The notes beneath the pieces are model-generated. The model was given only the letters and a program-made list of their open reading frames with translations. It had not been told where the DNA came from and made no database searches. Below are positions 8,951 through 20,058 of a stretch of 64,000 nt of DNA, piece after piece. The DNA comes from Candidatus Pantoea haifensis (lineage in GTDB: Bacteria; Pseudomonadota; Gammaproteobacteria; Enterobacterales; Enterobacteriaceae): assembly GCA_018842655.1 (NCBI GenBank), contig JAGTWN010000004.1, positions 682,001 to 746,000 of the forward strand, given 5' to 3'. Made by a program: the position numbers and the translations under genes. How positions within the stretch are numbered: the first letter of the stretch is position 1; each line of letters begins with the position of its first letter.

Positions 8951-10591
8951 ATGTCCAGCATAATTAACTCCGCGATGAGCGGGCTCAGTGCAGCGCAGGC
9001 TGCGTTGAACACCACCAGTAACAACATCACCAACTATACGGTGGCAGGCTATTCGCGCCAGACAACGATTCTGTCTCAGGCCAACAGCACACTCCAGGGC
9101 AACAGTTACTACGGTAACGGCGTCAATGTGTCGGGCGTGCAGCGCGAATATGATGAGTTCATCACTGCGCAGTTACGTGGATCCAGCGCGAATTACAGTG
9201 CAGTCAGCACCCAATACAGCCAGATCTCGAATATTGACGATATTCTGTCAACTTCCAACGCCAGCCTGTCAGATGCGTTGCAAGGCTTCTTTACCAACCT
9301 GCAAAATATCGTGAGTAATGCGGACGATCCGGCGGCGCGTCAGTCAATGCTGAGCAATGCACAAGGCCTGGTCAATCAGTTTCAGACCACGGCGCAATAC
9401 CTGACGAATATGCAGACCAGCATTAACACCGATATCACGTCGAGCATTGATCAGATCAATACCTATACCAGTCAAATTGCCGATCTCAATAAACAAATCG
9501 GCAAGCTGACGACCGGTACTGGTGCTGCACCGAATAACTTACTCGATCAGCGCGATCAACTGGTTAACAGCCTGAACAGCGTAGTTGGCGTTACCGTTAC
9601 TCAACAGGACGGCAGTTATGTTGTCTCAATGGCCAATGGGATGTCGCTGGTAAATGGCAATAAATCAACCGAGCTGGTTGCCATGAACGCCAGCAGCGAT
9701 CCTTCGCGCGTTACAGTGGGTTACGTTGACAACACGGCAGGCAACGTTGAAATTCCGGAAAAATTGCTTACTAAAGGCTCACTGGGCGGATTACTCGCTT
9801 TCCGTAGCGAAGACCTGGATCTGGCGCAGAACCAGTTAGGTCAACTGGCGGCGGCATTTACCACCAGCTTTAACGACGTACATAAACAGGGCTACGACAG
9901 CAACGGCGATCAGGGCAGCGATTTCTTCGCTATCGGCAGCCCGGTCGTGCTGAGCAACACAAAAAACAACTCTAACGCTACCGTGACCGCACAATGGACA
10001 GACACCAGTGCGCTGAAGGCGTCGAATTACACGGTGAGCTATGACGGCACTAACTGGACCGCGACCCGCGCCTCTGACAAGGTCACGATTAACCTGACGC
10101 CGGTTACCTCTGGCGGCAACACCACGCTGAGCTTTGATGGCCTGGAGCTCACCGTAAATGGGACGCCATCGGCGAAAGACAGCTTTTTGGTGAAACCGGT
10201 ACAGAACGCCATTGCTGGCATGTCGGTTGCCATTACGGATGAATCACAAATTGCTGCGGCAGGTGACATCGGCGGCGAAAGTGATAACCGCAATGCGCAA
10301 AAGCTGTTGGATTTGCAGGACGCTAACCTGGTTAACGGTAATGCAACCTTGTCCCAGGCTTATGCTTCGATTGTCAGCACCGTAGGCAATAAAACCAGCT
10401 CGCTGGAAACGGCCAGCACGACCCAGGAAAACGTAGTGAATCAGTTAAGCGATCGTCAGCAATCTGTTTCTGGCGTTAACCTCGATGAAGAGTACGCTAA
10501 CCTGACGAAATATCAGCAATATTACATGGCTAATGCGCAAATTCTGCAAACCGCCAGCGCCATTTTTGATTCTTTAATGAGCATCCGCTAG
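8951..10591 (+). CDS. flgK: FlgK, hook-filament junction protein 1
   Basis: The first of two junction proteins between hook and filament, a client of FlgN. It has 546 residues, the usual length. The N-terminal axial motif (LNTTSNNITNYTVAGYSRQ) and the C-terminal SGVNLDEEYANLTKYQQYY motif are present. The C-terminal axial helix ends LQTASAIFDSLMSIR. A good AAGGA site precedes the ATG. Confidence 0.98.
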   Translation: MSSIINSAMSGLSAAQAALNTTSNNITNYTVAGYSRQTTILSQANSTLQGNSYYGNGVNVSGVQREYDEFITAQLRGSSANYSAVSTQYSQISNIDDILSTSNASLSDALQGFFTNLQNIVSNADDPAARQSMLSNAQGLVNQFQTTAQYLTNMQTSINTDITSSIDQINTYTSQIADLNKQIGKLTTGTGAAPNNLLDQRDQLVNSLNSVVGVTVTQQDGSYVVSMANGMSLVNGNKSTELVAMNASSDPSRVTVGYVDNTAGNVEIPEKLLTKGSLGGLLAFRSEDLDLAQNQLGQLAAAFTTSFNDVHKQGYDSNGDQGSDFFAIGSPVVLSNTKNNSNATVTAQWTDTSALKASNYTVSYDGTNWTATRASDKVTINLTPVTSGGNTTLSFDGLELTVNGTPSAKDSFLVKPVQNAIAGMSVAITDESQIAAAGDIGGESDNRNAQKLLDLQDANLVNGNATLSQAYASIVSTVGNKTSSLETASTTQENVVNQLSDRQQSVSGVNLDEEYANLTKYQQYYMANAQILQTASAIFDSLMSIR

Positions 10592-10604
10592 AGGTAAAAA
10601 AAGA

Positions 10605-11570
10605 ATGCGTATCAGTACAAACATGATTTTCTCCCAGCAGGTGCGTGGGATTACGGAATCACAATCCTCCTGGCTGAAATCCGGCGCTGAGCTGACCAGT
10701 GGTCGCCGCGTTAGCAATCCTTCTGACGATCCCATTGCCGCCTCGCGCGCGGTGGTGCTGTCGCAGACGCAGGCGCAAAGCAGCCAGTACGCACTGGCGC
10801 GCACGTTTGCTAACCAAAACCTGTCGATGGAAGATAATATTCTGGGCGGCGTCACGCTGAGCATACAGTCAGCGCAAGAGAAAATTGTTGCGGCCTCAAC
10901 GGGAACCTTAAGTGATGATGACCGTGAGTCATACGCAACAGAACTTGAAGGTATTCGCGCGCAGTTACTTAATCAGGCAAACAGCCAGGACGGTAATGGT
11001 CGCTATATTTTTGCCGGTTATAAAACAGACAGCGCCCCGTTTGTTGATGGCGGCAGCTCCGCTGTCACCTATGCCGGTGGCAATGATGCGATCACGCAAA
11101 AAGTAGACGCCAGCCGCACCATGACTGTGGGCCACACGGGCAGCGATATTTTTATGTCGATCACCAGTAATGCCAAGCCTGAGCCGGATGGCAGCGCCAG
11201 CGAAACCAACGTGTTCACTATGCTGGACACGGCAATCGCTGCGCTGAGAACGCCCCAGACGGATGCTGATGACGCAACGCGCCAGGATTTTCAGGATACG
11301 ATGGATAAAACCAACCGTGGCTTAAATAATGCCCTGAACAATGTGCTAAGCGTGCGCTCTGAAATCGGTGTCCAGATGTCTGAACTCGATACTCTGGATG
11401 CGCAAGGGGACAGCCGTGACGTGATTTTAAAATCACAGATGAGCAACCTGGTGGATGTCGATTACACCGCGTCGATTTCTGATTACACCATGAAACAGGC
11501 AGCCCTTCAGGCTTCCTACACAGCGTTCAGCGACATGTCGCAAATGTCGCTGTTCCAGTTAAACGCATAA
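10605..11570 (+). CDS. flgL: FlgL, hook-filament junction protein 3
   Basis: Second junction protein, placed between FlgK and the flagellin filament. The 321-residue product starts MRISTNMIFSQQVRGITESQ and has the flagellin-like N-terminal block (GRRVSNPSDDPIAASRAV). Its C-terminal helix also resembles flagellin. It is 13 bases after flgK and shares the sigma-28 promoter. A hairpin terminator follows. Confidence 0.98.
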   Translation: MRISTNMIFSQQVRGITESQSSWLKSGAELTSGRRVSNPSDDPIAASRAVVLSQTQAQSSQYALARTFANQNLSMEDNILGGVTLSIQSAQEKIVAASTGTLSDDDRESYATELEGIRAQLLNQANSQDGNGRYIFAGYKTDSAPFVDGGSSAVTYAGGNDAITQKVDASRTMTVGHTGSDIFMSITSNAKPEPDGSASETNVFTMLDTAIAALRTPQTDADDATRQDFQDTMDKTNRGLNNALNNVLSVRSEIGVQMSELDTLDAQGDSRDVILKSQMSNLVDVDYTASISDYTMKQAALQASYTAFSDMSQMSLFQLNA

Positions 11571-11583
11571 ATTTTGTTATTTG

Positions 11584-11648
11584 AGCGCGCTTAAACCGGG
11601 CGCGCTTCAGTTTCCCACTCGCTTGTGACAAGAGAGTGGGATTTTTTT
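11584..11648 (+). terminator. Tandem hairpins ending the flgKL unit
   Basis: Two stems lie in a row. AGCGCGC (11584-11590) pairs with GCGCGCT (11600-11606). CCCACTC (11614-11620) pairs with GAGTGGG (11634-11640), followed by seven T (11642-11648). The second is a classic intrinsic terminator; the first is a stem without a T run. Confidence 0.85.
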
Positions 11649-11680
11649 GCCTGCTGTTTGTAAAGCTGAAAGAGGGCAAT

Positions 11681-11707
11681 AAAAAACCCCGGTCAGAAAC
11701 CGGGGTT
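11681..11707 (-). terminator. Intrinsic terminator of rne
   Basis: AACCCCGGT pairs with ACCGGGGTT around a short loop. Read on the minus strand it is followed by a run of six T (the A run at 11681-11686). It lies 22 bases past the rne stop and faces the flgL terminator. Confidence 0.85.
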
Positions 11708-11728
11708 GAGTTTGCATCATGAAAACGA

Positions 11729-14700
11729 TTAAGGCTTAGTCGCCGGTGCCGTTGCCTGATGCGTTGCGCTGTGACCGCCCGCTGAACCTTTTCCTTCGAA
11801 CCGGAACGGCGCACGGACCCAGTCACTGTGACGAACCGGCTCCGCCTGCCATGCAGGCGCAGGCGCTTTGGTCATCGGGGCGGAAGCAAAATGCTTCCAG
11901 CGCGTTCCGTCATTTGGCACAGCCTGTGGCGCGATGTCGCGTGCCGCAACCGGCGCATGAGGTTCGCTAACCGGCGTGACTTCAGTCGCTGCTGCAACCG
12001 GTGCATTCAACACTTCTTCAACTTGCGCTTCTGTTTCCGGGCTGACGTCAGTTGCAGAGTTTACAGCAACTTCAGTTGGCTGATCACTGACTGGCGCAGC
12101 CGTTTCAGCCGGTTGCTGAGCCGCTACGGGTGCAGTTTCAGGCACGTGTTCAGCGACGGGCTCTTCAACCACCGGCGTTGCAGGTTGTGCCTGCTCAGCA
12201 ATGGCTTCGGCGACCGCTTCCTGCGCGGCTGGAATAACGGAAGGCTCTTCATTAACAGGCGCTTCGATAGCCGTTGTGTCATCCGTATTAACAAGGGTAA
12301 CCGGGGTGTCAGCCTGTGGCTCAGCCTGCTGTACCGGTGCATCTTGTGACACTGTAGCGTCAACAGCCGCCGCAGCCGGTAATGCGATAGCGGCCGCGGT
12401 TTCCTGACGGCTGTAGTCTGGCGCTTCGTTCACCGCATCCTGAGTGATAACTTCATCATTGGTCTGAGTGACCGGATAACGAACCCATACCTTGCCGGAA
12501 GCCATTTCTGGCGAGGCAGCGGCTGCCGCGAGTGGCATGGCTGACTGCGTTGGATAGCGTTCATCACGATAGCGGCGACGGCGCTGACCACTCACGCGCA
12601 GATGACGTGGTGAACGACGCGAGCGGCGCGGCATATTGGTGCTGTCACGGCCTTCAGCGTCGTCCTGCAGCTCTTCAGCTTGCGGCGCTTCTGCCACAGG
12701 CTGAACCTGGCGCATCTCTTCCTGCTCAGCCTCAACGTCGGCCTGAACCAGCGGCTGCTCGCTGCTATCCACAATGCGCACTTTCTGGCTGAGCTGACGC
12801 TGTTTACGGCGTGGCATCACCTGAATGCGCTCCTCTTCCTGAGCTTCCGGTGCTTCTGTCGTTTCAACAACAGCCGTTTCCGCCGCCTTAGCGGCTTCCT
12901 GCTGGGCGCGTTTCTCTTCCTGACGACGACGCTGGCGTTCAGCGCGCTGTTCACGACGCTGCTGCTGCTGTTCATCACGCTGTTGACGCGCTTCGTCGCT
13001 CAGTACGTTACGATCTTCACGCGCCTCGTTTGGTGCTGGCTGACGCTTATTACGGCGGTTGTCATTGTTTTCACGCGGCTCGCGGGCTTCACGTGGTTCG
13101 CGATTTTCGCGTGATTCACGGTTATCACGCGCTTGCGCATTGTCACCGTTACGCGGTGTACGCTCGCGACGATTATTGTTACGACGGTTGTTGCGACGAT
13201 CGCCACGCTGCTGGCTGCCTTCTTCCTCGCTGGCTTTTTGCGGCTCAGGTTCGGCAACAACAGGTGCAGTTGCAGGTGTTTCTTCACCGGCAAACAGTTT
13301 CTTCAGACCACCCAACAGGCGACCCAGGAAACCGGTGTTAGCGGCTGCGGCGGGAGCTGTTTTCGCGGCAGTTTTAGCAGCGGGTTTGGTTTCTGCTTTC
13401 GGTGCGTCAGGGGCCACTTCAGTAGGCGCGGGTGGCGCATCTGGCATCACAAACGCCGCCAGTGCAGGCTGTTCAGGACGACGACGCTCGGCGTGCTCTT
13501 CTTCTGAAGGCATCGCCATTTCCGCTTCATGCAGCTTCGGCAGATGGTAGCTCAGGGTTTGTGTCTCTTCGCCTTTGCGTACGCGCAGCACGGAGTAGTG
13601 CGGGGTTTCCATGCGATCGTCAGGTACGATGACCGCACGAACGCCACCCTGGCGTTTCTCAATGGCATTAACCGCTTCACGTTTTTCGTTCAACAGGTAA
13701 GACGCAACCTGGACCGGCACAATGGCGTGAACTTCTTTCGTGTTATCTTTTAACGCTTCTTCTTCAATCAGACGCAGAATAGAGAGCGACAGCGATTCGT
13801 TATCACGGATGGTGCCAGTACCGCTACAGCGCGGGCAGACGTGATGGCTGGATTCACCCAGTGATGGGCTGAGACGCTGACGCGACATCTCCAGCAGACC
13901 GAAGCGTGAAATATGGCTAATCTGGATGCGTGCACGATCCTGACGCACCGCTTCGCGCAGGCGATTTTCAACGGCACGCTGATGGCGGACTGGCGTCATA
14001 TCAATGAAGTCGATAACGATCAGGCCACCAAGGTCGCGCAGGCGTAACTGGCGCGCAATTTCATCCGCAGCTTCAAGGTTGGTGTTAAACGCGGTTTCTT
14101 CAATGTCACCACCGCGCGTTGCGCGTGCGGAGTTGATGTCGATAGCGGTTAATGCTTCGGTGCTGTCGATGACAATCGAACCGCCAGAAGGCAGACGCAC
14201 TTCACGCTGGAAAGCGGACTCAATTTGCGATTCGATTTGATAATGGCTGAATAACGGAATTTCACCGGTATAGAGTTTGATTTTGCTGCTAAAGTCTGGC
14301 CGGCCCAGCGCAGCGATGTGCTGACGTGCCAGTTCCAGAACTTTTGGATTATCGATCAGGATTTCGCCAATGTCCTGACGCAGGTAATCACGGAAAGCAC
14401 GCACAATGACGTTACTTTCCTGATGGATCAGGAACGGAGCCGGGCGACTTTCGGCGGCTTTTTTGATCGCTTCCCAGTGTTTAAGACGGAAACTGAGATC
14501 CCACTGGAGTGATTCAGCAGATTTACCCACGCCTGCGGTGCGTACAATCAGTCCCATGCCTTCTGGCAGTTCGAGTGCTGACAGCGCCTCTTTCAATTCG
14601 GTACGATCATCACCCTCGATGCGGCGTGAAATGCCACCGGCACGGGGATTGTTAGGCATCAGAACCAGATAACTACCCGCCAGAGAGATAAAGGTGGTCA

Positions 14701-15045
14701 GTGCAGCGCCTTTGTTGCCACGCTCTTCTTTATCGATCTGAACAATAACTTCCTGACCTTCGCGCAAAACGTCTTTGATGTTTGGACGACCATGAGCATT
14801 GTAACTGGCAGGGAAGTATTCGCGGGAAATCTCTTTCAGAGGAGGAAACCGTGACGCTCTGCGCCGTAGTCAACAAACGCAGCTTCAAGACTGGGTTCAA
14901 TGCGAGTGATTTTACCTTTGTATATGTTGGCTTTTTTCTGTTCGTGTCCGGGGCTTTCGATATCCAGATCGTACAGACGTTGACCATCAACCAGGGCAAC
15001 GCGCAACTCCTCCTGCTGAGTTGCGTTGATTAACATTCTTTTCAT
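11729..15045 (-). CDS. rne: Ribonuclease E (frame broken once)
   Basis: Essential endoribonuclease and degradosome scaffold. The N-terminal catalytic half has the S1 domain start ([21 protein letters not shown]) and the DNase-like block with [10 protein letters not shown]. The Zn-link CPRCSGTG is present. The C-terminal half is disordered, with an Arg-rich tract full of RE repeats and the RNA-binding segment [20 protein letters not shown]. The C-terminal tail [11 protein letters not shown] resembles the PNPase-binding end. The frame breaks at about 14840-14842: one C is missing in the coding strand, so [11 protein letters not shown] becomes GFLL-stop. An essential gene cannot be lost this way, so a sequence error is likely. 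Confidence 0.96.
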
Positions 15046-15621
15046 CGTGACTTACTCGTTATTCTTTCATGAGTGATTAAAGCTGCGGGCATAGTTACCC
15101 TGGACGAGTATCAACCGATGGCCCCGTGACTTAGTGCAATGTCGTCTACCTCACGGCTGTCGACCGCGCGAGGGGCGCAAATAACGTCGGCGGCCTGTTT
15201 TTCATAAGGAAAAACAGCACCCGATAGTGGAAATGCCAGAGAGAAATCGAAAAAACCTGTGCATCCCATACTGTTGTCCAGGCCGCAACCCGCAGCCCGC
15301 TAAGTGCCTGATTTCGCATTACGTCTTACGCCATTGCTGCGTGTCTGCTCAATCCGGCAAAATGACTAATTTCGCTCTTTTTCTGCCCTGAAACCCTTCA
15401 GGTAAGAAACTTAAGCATTATTCCATTGCTAACCTTCATATAGCAAGGCGACTTTTCCCGCCTCATTAAGTTTCTTTACACTTAACTCGCTAATATGCCG
15501 GGCGAATGACCGCTTTGCTGAAAAAGCCAGCGTTTAGTTCGCTCAAGGGCAGCAATACGCAAAGAGTTAAGCACAGAAAAAGGGGTGGCGCTATCAGGGG
15601 ACACTATTTAGAATCGCCGCC
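15046..15621. promoter_or_regulatory. Divergent control region of rne and rluC; probable long rne 5' leader
   Basis: A 576-base gap without a gene. In E. coli, rne mRNA has a leader of about 360 bases with hairpins through which RNase E controls its own message. The length and GC-rich inverted repeats near the rne start (15080-15240) fit a similar leader here. I cannot place the transcription start. The last 60 bases before 15622 must hold the rluC promoter and ribosome site, but no strong match stands out. Confidence 0.5.
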
Positions 15622-16577
15622 ATGAAAACAGAGAATCCTGGCGTACAACTTGTCGCCATCACGGCTGAGAATGCCGGACAGCGTATTGATAACTTTTTGC
15701 GCACGCAGTTAAAGGGTGTGCCAAAAAGCATGATTTATCGCATCGTGCGTAAGGGCGAAGTGCGGGTGAATAAAAAACGCATTAAGCCTGAATATAAATT
15801 AGAAGTCGGTGATGAGGTGCGTATTCCTCCCGTTCGCGTAGCGGAACGTGACGAAGAAGCTGTGTCACCTAAGCTGGCGAAAGTCGCGTCGCTGGCGGAT
15901 GCCATTTTATATGAAGATGACCATTTGCTGGTAATGAACAAACCTTCTGGTACAGCGGTACACGGCGGCAGCGGATTAACGTTCGGCGTCATTGAAGGCT
16001 TACGGGCGTTACGACCAGAAGCGCGTTTTTGGAGTTAGTGCATCGCCTCGATCGTGATACGTCGGGCATTTTGCTGGTGGCGAAGAAGCGTTCGGCGCTT
16101 CGCTCGTTACATGAGCAGTTACGTGAAAAAGGCATGCAGAAAGATTATCTGGCGCTGGTGCGCGGAAACTGGCCATCGCACCTTAAAGTGGTTCAGGCTC
16201 CGTTACTGAAAAATATTCTGCAGAGCGGTGAACGTGTCGTGCGGGTAAGCAGCGAAGGTAAACCCTCTGAAACACGTTTTAAAGTTGAAGAACGTTTCGA
16301 ATTTGCCACGCTGGTTAAAGCCAGCCCGGTCACTGGCCGAACCCATCAGATTCGCGTGCATACTTTACATGCCGGTCATCCCATCGCATTTGACGATCGC
16401 TATGGTGAGCGCGTGTTTGATCAGCAATTAGCGGCCACGGGGTTAAACCGACTCTTCTTGCATGCCGCGGCGCTGACTTTTACCCATCCGAATACGGGAG
16501 AAGTGATGCGGATGGAAGCACCGCTGGATGAAGGCTTAAAGCGGTGCCTGATAAAACTGCGTCAGCAGAAAGGCTGA
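15622..16577 (+). CDS. rluC: RluC, 23S rRNA pseudouridine synthase (frame broken once)
   Basis: Makes pseudouridine at positions 955, 2504 and 2580 of 23S rRNA in E. coli. An S4 RNA-binding domain (about residues 20-75, [19 protein letters not shown]) precedes the RluA-type catalytic domain with [10 protein letters not shown], whose first Asp after the Arg-Leu is catalytic. The frame breaks in the T run at 16026-16030. One extra T restores [14 protein letters not shown]. Convergent with yceF, with no gap. Confidence 0.95.
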
Positions 16578-17177
16578 TTACATCGGCAACACCTGCTGTA
16601 AAGGATTAATGCCGACATCGCGTAACATGCCGCTGAGAGCAATCAGCGGCAAGCCAATCAGCGCATTCGGATCGCGTCCCTCTAAGCGATCAAACAAGCA
16701 GATCCCTAATCCCTCGCTTTTAAAACTGCCGGCACAATTCAGTGGTTGTTCTTTCTCTATATAGGCTGCTATTTCGTCGTCACTTAAAGGGCGAAAATGC
16801 ACCACGAATGGCTCACAGCAGTGTAATAAGCGTTGGCTGCTCGGCTGATAAAGCGCCAGGCCGGTGTAAAAAGTAATGCTGTTGCCGCTGGCTGCACGTA
16901 ACTGCGCTTGCGCATTTTCAACCGTATGGGGTTTGCCTGTAATGGTTCCCGCCAACACGCAAACCTGATCTGATCCTATAATCCAGTATTCAGGATAACG
17001 TTCAGCCAGTGCTTTCGCTTTTGCTATTGCCAGGCGGGTTACTAATGCGTCGGCAGTTTCTCCCGCCAGTGGAGATTCATCAACATCAGGCGAAGCCGTA
17101 ATAAAAGGAATGCCAAGCTTGGTTAATAACGCCTGGCGAAAGGGTGAGGTTGAAGCTAAAAGAATCGATACCGTCAT
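16578..17177 (-). CDS. yceF: Maf-family nucleotide pyrophosphatase (YceF)
   Basis: House-cleaning pyrophosphatase of the Maf family; the E. coli YceF type prefers m7GTP. Family motifs are [14 protein letters not shown] at the N-terminus, IIGSDQV near residue 70 and SFKSEGLGI further on. I chose the start at 17177 ([12 protein letters not shown], 199 residues) because the family begins right before this motif. An upstream in-frame ATG at 17213 would add 12 residues without a clear ribosome site. Confidence 0.93.
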   Translation of the reverse strand: MTVSILLASTSPFRQALLTKLGIPFITASPDVDESPLAGETADALVTRLAIAKAKALAERYPEYWIIGSDQVCVLAGTITGKPHTVENAQAQLRAASGNSITFYTGLALYQPSSQRLLHCCEPFVVHFRPLSDDEIAAYIEKEQPLNCAGSFKSEGLGICLFDRLEGRDPNALIGLPLIALSGMLRDVGINPLQQVLPM

Positions 17178-17278
17178 TTTTTTCAATATTGATAGCGAAT
17201 TGGTGACAGTCATTTTAAACTGTGCACCGCACTGGATGCGAATAGTGGTTGAAAGATGCTGTTAAACGGCCTTTTTCT

Positions 17279-17307
17279 TTGACTCTATGACATTACAAAG
17301 TTAATAT
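17279..17307 (+). promoter_or_regulatory. Strong sigma-70 promoter of the yceD-rpmF-plsX-fab cluster
   Basis: TTGACT at 17279-17284, a 17-base spacer, then TAATAT at 17302-17307. Each hexamer has one mismatch to consensus. It lies just 10 bases before the yceD start, so the transcript leader is short. Confidence 0.8.
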
Positions 17308-17316
17308 GCGCGCCCT

Positions 17317-17838
17317 ATGCAAAAGGTAAAATTACCCCTAACGCTGGACCCCGTCCGCACCGCTCAAAAACGCCTTGATTATCAAGGTGTGTACACATCT
17401 GAACAGGTGGAGCGCGTGGCTGAGTCGGTCGTTAGTGTGGACAGTGATGTAGATTGTGCCATGTCGTTTGCGGTTGACAGTCAACGTTTGGCGGTACTTA
17501 CCGGTACTGCTGATGTACAAGTAACGTTGCGTTGCCAACGCTGCAACCAGCCGTTTCCGCATCATGTCCACGTAAGCTATTGCTTCAGTCCTGTTTCTTC
17601 TGATGAGCAGGCCGAAGCGTTGCCGGAAGCGTACGAGCCGGTCGATGTCAACGAATATGGTGAGATCGATCTGCTGGCTGTGATCGAGGATGAAGTGATC
17701 CTCGCGCTGCCTGTCGTTCCGGTGCATGATTCTGAACACTGTGAAGTGTCCGAGGCGGACATGGTCTTTGGCAAATTGCCTGCAGAGGCGGAAAAACCAA
17801 ACCCATTTGCCGTATTAGCCAGTTTAAAGCGTAAGTAA
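17317..17838 (+). CDS. yceD: YceD, DUF177 protein linked to 23S rRNA maturation
   Basis: DUF177 protein of 173 residues, always beside rpmF. The conserved CQRC pair lies at about residue 69-72 ([14 protein letters not shown]). The acidic middle and the conserved C-terminal block ([26 protein letters not shown]) are present. In bacteria and plants this family is tied to 23S rRNA accumulation; the precise biochemical role is not settled. Start ATG 17317, 14 bases before rpmF. Confidence 0.93.
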   Translation: MQKVKLPLTLDPVRTAQKRLDYQGVYTSEQVERVAESVVSVDSDVDCAMSFAVDSQRLAVLTGTADVQVTLRCQRCNQPFPHHVHVSYCFSPVSSDEQAEALPEAYEPVDVNEYGEIDLLAVIEDEVILALPVVPVHDSEHCEVSEADMVFGKLPAEAEKPNPFAVLASLKRK

Positions 17839-17852
17839 TAGGAGTAAGGTCC

Positions 17853-18023
17853 ATGGCCGTACAACAGAATAAACCCACCCGTTCTAAGCGTGGCATGCGT
17901 CGTTCGCACGATGCGCTGACCACCACCACTCTGTCAGTAGATAAAGTTTCTGGCGAAACTCATCTGCGTCACCACATCACTGCGGATGGTTACTACCGCG
18001 GTCGCAAGGTTATCGTTAAATAA
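17853..18023 (+). CDS. rpmF: Ribosomal protein bL32
   Basis: A protein of 56 residues that starts [20 protein letters not shown] and ends [11 protein letters not shown], the exact form of bL32 in enterics. A GGAG ribosome site precedes the ATG at 17853. It is part of the large ribosomal subunit. Co-transcription with yceD and the fatty-acid genes links ribosome and membrane synthesis. Confidence 0.97.
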   Translation: MAVQQNKPTRSKRGMRRSHDALTTTTLSVDKVSGETHLRHHITADGYYRGRKVIVK

Positions 18024-18048
18024 GACTTGCGTTTAGCAAGGCGATACC

Positions 18049-19088
18049 TTGACACGTTTGACCCTGGCGATTGATGCCATGGGCGGGGACTTCGGTCCTT
18101 GCGTGACAGTGCCTGCAGCATTGCAGGCACTGGCCTCTCATTCGCAACTACACCTTCTTTTAGTCGGCAATCCCGACATTCTCACGCCATTGCTTGCCAA
18201 AGCGGATTCCTCCTTGATGGGGCGTTTGCAGGTTGTACCTGCCGAATCGGTTATTGCAAGTGATGCGCGACCCGCTCAGGCCATTCGTAACAGCCGCGGC
18301 AGTTCAATGCGCGTGGCGCTGGAACTGGTGAAAGAGGGGCGTGCACAGGCCTGCGTCAGCGCCGGAAATACGGGGGTGCTGATGGGACTGGCTAAATTAA
18401 TGCTAAAACCGCTGGACGGTATTGAACGTCCGGCGTTGATGTCCGTGTTGCCTCATCAGCAGCAGGGTAAAACAGTGGTGCTGGATTTAGGTGCCAATGT
18501 TGATTCAGACAGTACAATGTTAGTGCAATTTGCGCTGATGGGCGCTGTGATGGCGGAGGCGGTGCTGGGCATCGATAAACCGCGCGTGGCGCTGCTCAAT
18601 ATTGGTCAGGAAGAGACTAAAGGACTCGACACTATCCGCGAAGCGGCAGCTGTCCTGAAAGAATCAGCGCAAATCAACTATATTGGTTACCTTGAAGGTA
18701 ACGATCTTCTCACGGGTAAAACGGATGTACTGGTATGTGATGGTTTCGTTGGAAACGTCACATTGAAGACCATGGAAGGCGTGATAAGAATGTTCCTTTC
18801 GCTGCTAAAATCGCCAGGGAAGGTAAAAAACGGTCATGGTGGTTGACGTTGCTGGGACGTTGGGTTCAAAAACGTCTGGCGAAACGCTTTGGTCACCTCA
18901 ACCCCGACCAGTACAATGGCGCTTGTCTGCTAGGATTGCGCGGAACAGTGATCAAAAGTCATGGCGCAGCGAATCAACGTGCGTTCGCCGTGGCGATAGA
19001 ACAGGCAGAGCAGGCGGTGCGGCGGCAAGTTCCTGAACGAATTGCCGCGCGCCTTGACGCTGTATTAGCCAGGAGTGACAAAGCCTAG
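18049..19088 (+). CDS. plsX: PlsX, phosphate acyltransferase (frame broken once)
   Basis: Converts acyl-ACP to acyl-phosphate at the first step of phospholipid synthesis. It starts with TTG at 18049 ([17 protein letters not shown]). Family blocks [17 protein letters not shown] and [13 protein letters not shown] are clear. The frame breaks in the G run at 18817-18819. One extra G gives [13 protein letters not shown] and rejoins the C-terminal part ([23 protein letters not shown]), for about 346 residues. The stop abuts the fabH start. Confidence 0.95.
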
Positions 19089-20042
19089 ATGTTTACCAAA
19101 ATTATCGGTACGGGCAGCTATTTGCCCAACCAGGTTCGCACTAATGCCGATCTGGAAAAAATGGTCGAGACGTCGGACGAGTGGATTGTAACCCGTACCG
19201 GCATCCGTGAGCGTCGCATTGCTGCACCCGATGAAACGGTAGCCAGCATGGGTGCTGAAGCTGCACAGCGTGCGCTGGAAATGGCGGGTGTCGATGCCAA
19301 TGACGTGGGCCTGATTATTGTTGCCACGACGTCATCCAGCCATGCTTTTCCGAGTTCAGCCTGCATGATCCAGCATACGCTGGGCATTAAAGATTGCGCT
19401 GCCTTTGACTTAGCGGCGGCCTGTGCAGGATTTACTTATGCACTGAGCGTGGCCGATCAGTACATCAAAAACGGTGCGGTAAAACATGCGCTGGTGATTG
19501 GTGCTGACGTGCTTGCCCGCACCCTTGATCCTAACGATCGCGGCACTATCATTCTGTTTGGTGATGGCGCAGGCGCAGTGGTGCTGGGCCCAAGTGAAGA
19601 GCAGGGTATTATTTCAACGCACCTTCATGCTGATGGCCGTTACGCAGAATTGCTGACGCTGCCCTACCATAATCGTGCGCAGCAGGATCAGCCTGCTTAC
19701 CTCACTATGGCGGGCAACGAAGTGTTTAAAGTGGCCGTCACTGAGCTGGCACATATCGTTGATGAAACGCTACAGGCGAACAATCTCGATCGCGAAATGC
19801 TCGACTGGCTGGTACCGCATCAGGCCAACCTGCGCATTATCAGCGCAACCGCGAAAAAACTGGGCATGACCATGGATAAAGTGGTTGTCACCTTAGATCG
19901 CCATGGAAATACTTCTGCTGCTTCAGTGCCAAGTGCACTGGATGAAGCGGTACGTGATGGCCGTATCAAACCCGGACATTTAATTTTGCTGGAAGCTTTT
20001 GGTGGCGGTTTCACCTGGGGTTCTGCACTGGTTCGTTTTTGA
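19089..20042 (+). CDS. fabH: FabH, beta-ketoacyl-ACP synthase III
   Basis: Condenses acetyl-CoA with malonyl-ACP to start fatty-acid synthesis. The 317 residues have the catalytic Cys112 in [11 protein letters not shown], the His in VPHQANLRI (about 244) and the Asn in HGNTSAAS (about 274). Length equals E. coli FabH. It begins on the base after the plsX stop. Confidence 0.98.
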   Translation: MFTKIIGTGSYLPNQVRTNADLEKMVETSDEWIVTRTGIRERRIAAPDETVASMGAEAAQRALEMAGVDANDVGLIIVATTSSSHAFPSSACMIQHTLGIKDCAAFDLAAACAGFTYALSVADQYIKNGAVKHALVIGADVLARTLDPNDRGTIILFGDGAGAVVLGPSEEQGIISTHLHADGRYAELLTLPYHNRAQQDQPAYLTMAGNEVFKVAVTELAHIVDETLQANNLDREMLDWLVPHQANLRIISATAKKLGMTMDKVVVTLDRHGNTSAASVPSALDEAVRDGRIKPGHLILLEAFGGGFTWGSALVRF

Positions 20043-20058
20043 TTGACAGGAAATAAAG

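Noticed and set aside
13065-13140. Short repeats in rne as a possible CRISPR or satellite
   Set aside because: They encode the Arg-Glu repeat region of RNase E and lack regular spacers.
12680-13550. Long plus-strand open frames rich in Arg, Leu and Ser opposite rne
   Set aside because: They mirror the repetitive Glu/Arg/Gln codons of the RNase E C-terminal half and have no ribosome sites or family features.
14836-15045. A separate 69-residue gene upstream of rne
   Set aside because: It is the true N-terminus of RNase E, cut off by a missing base at about 14840-14842.
18836-19036. A small separate gene at the end of plsX
   Set aside because: It is an out-of-frame reading of the PlsX C-terminus, which rejoins the gene once one G is restored.
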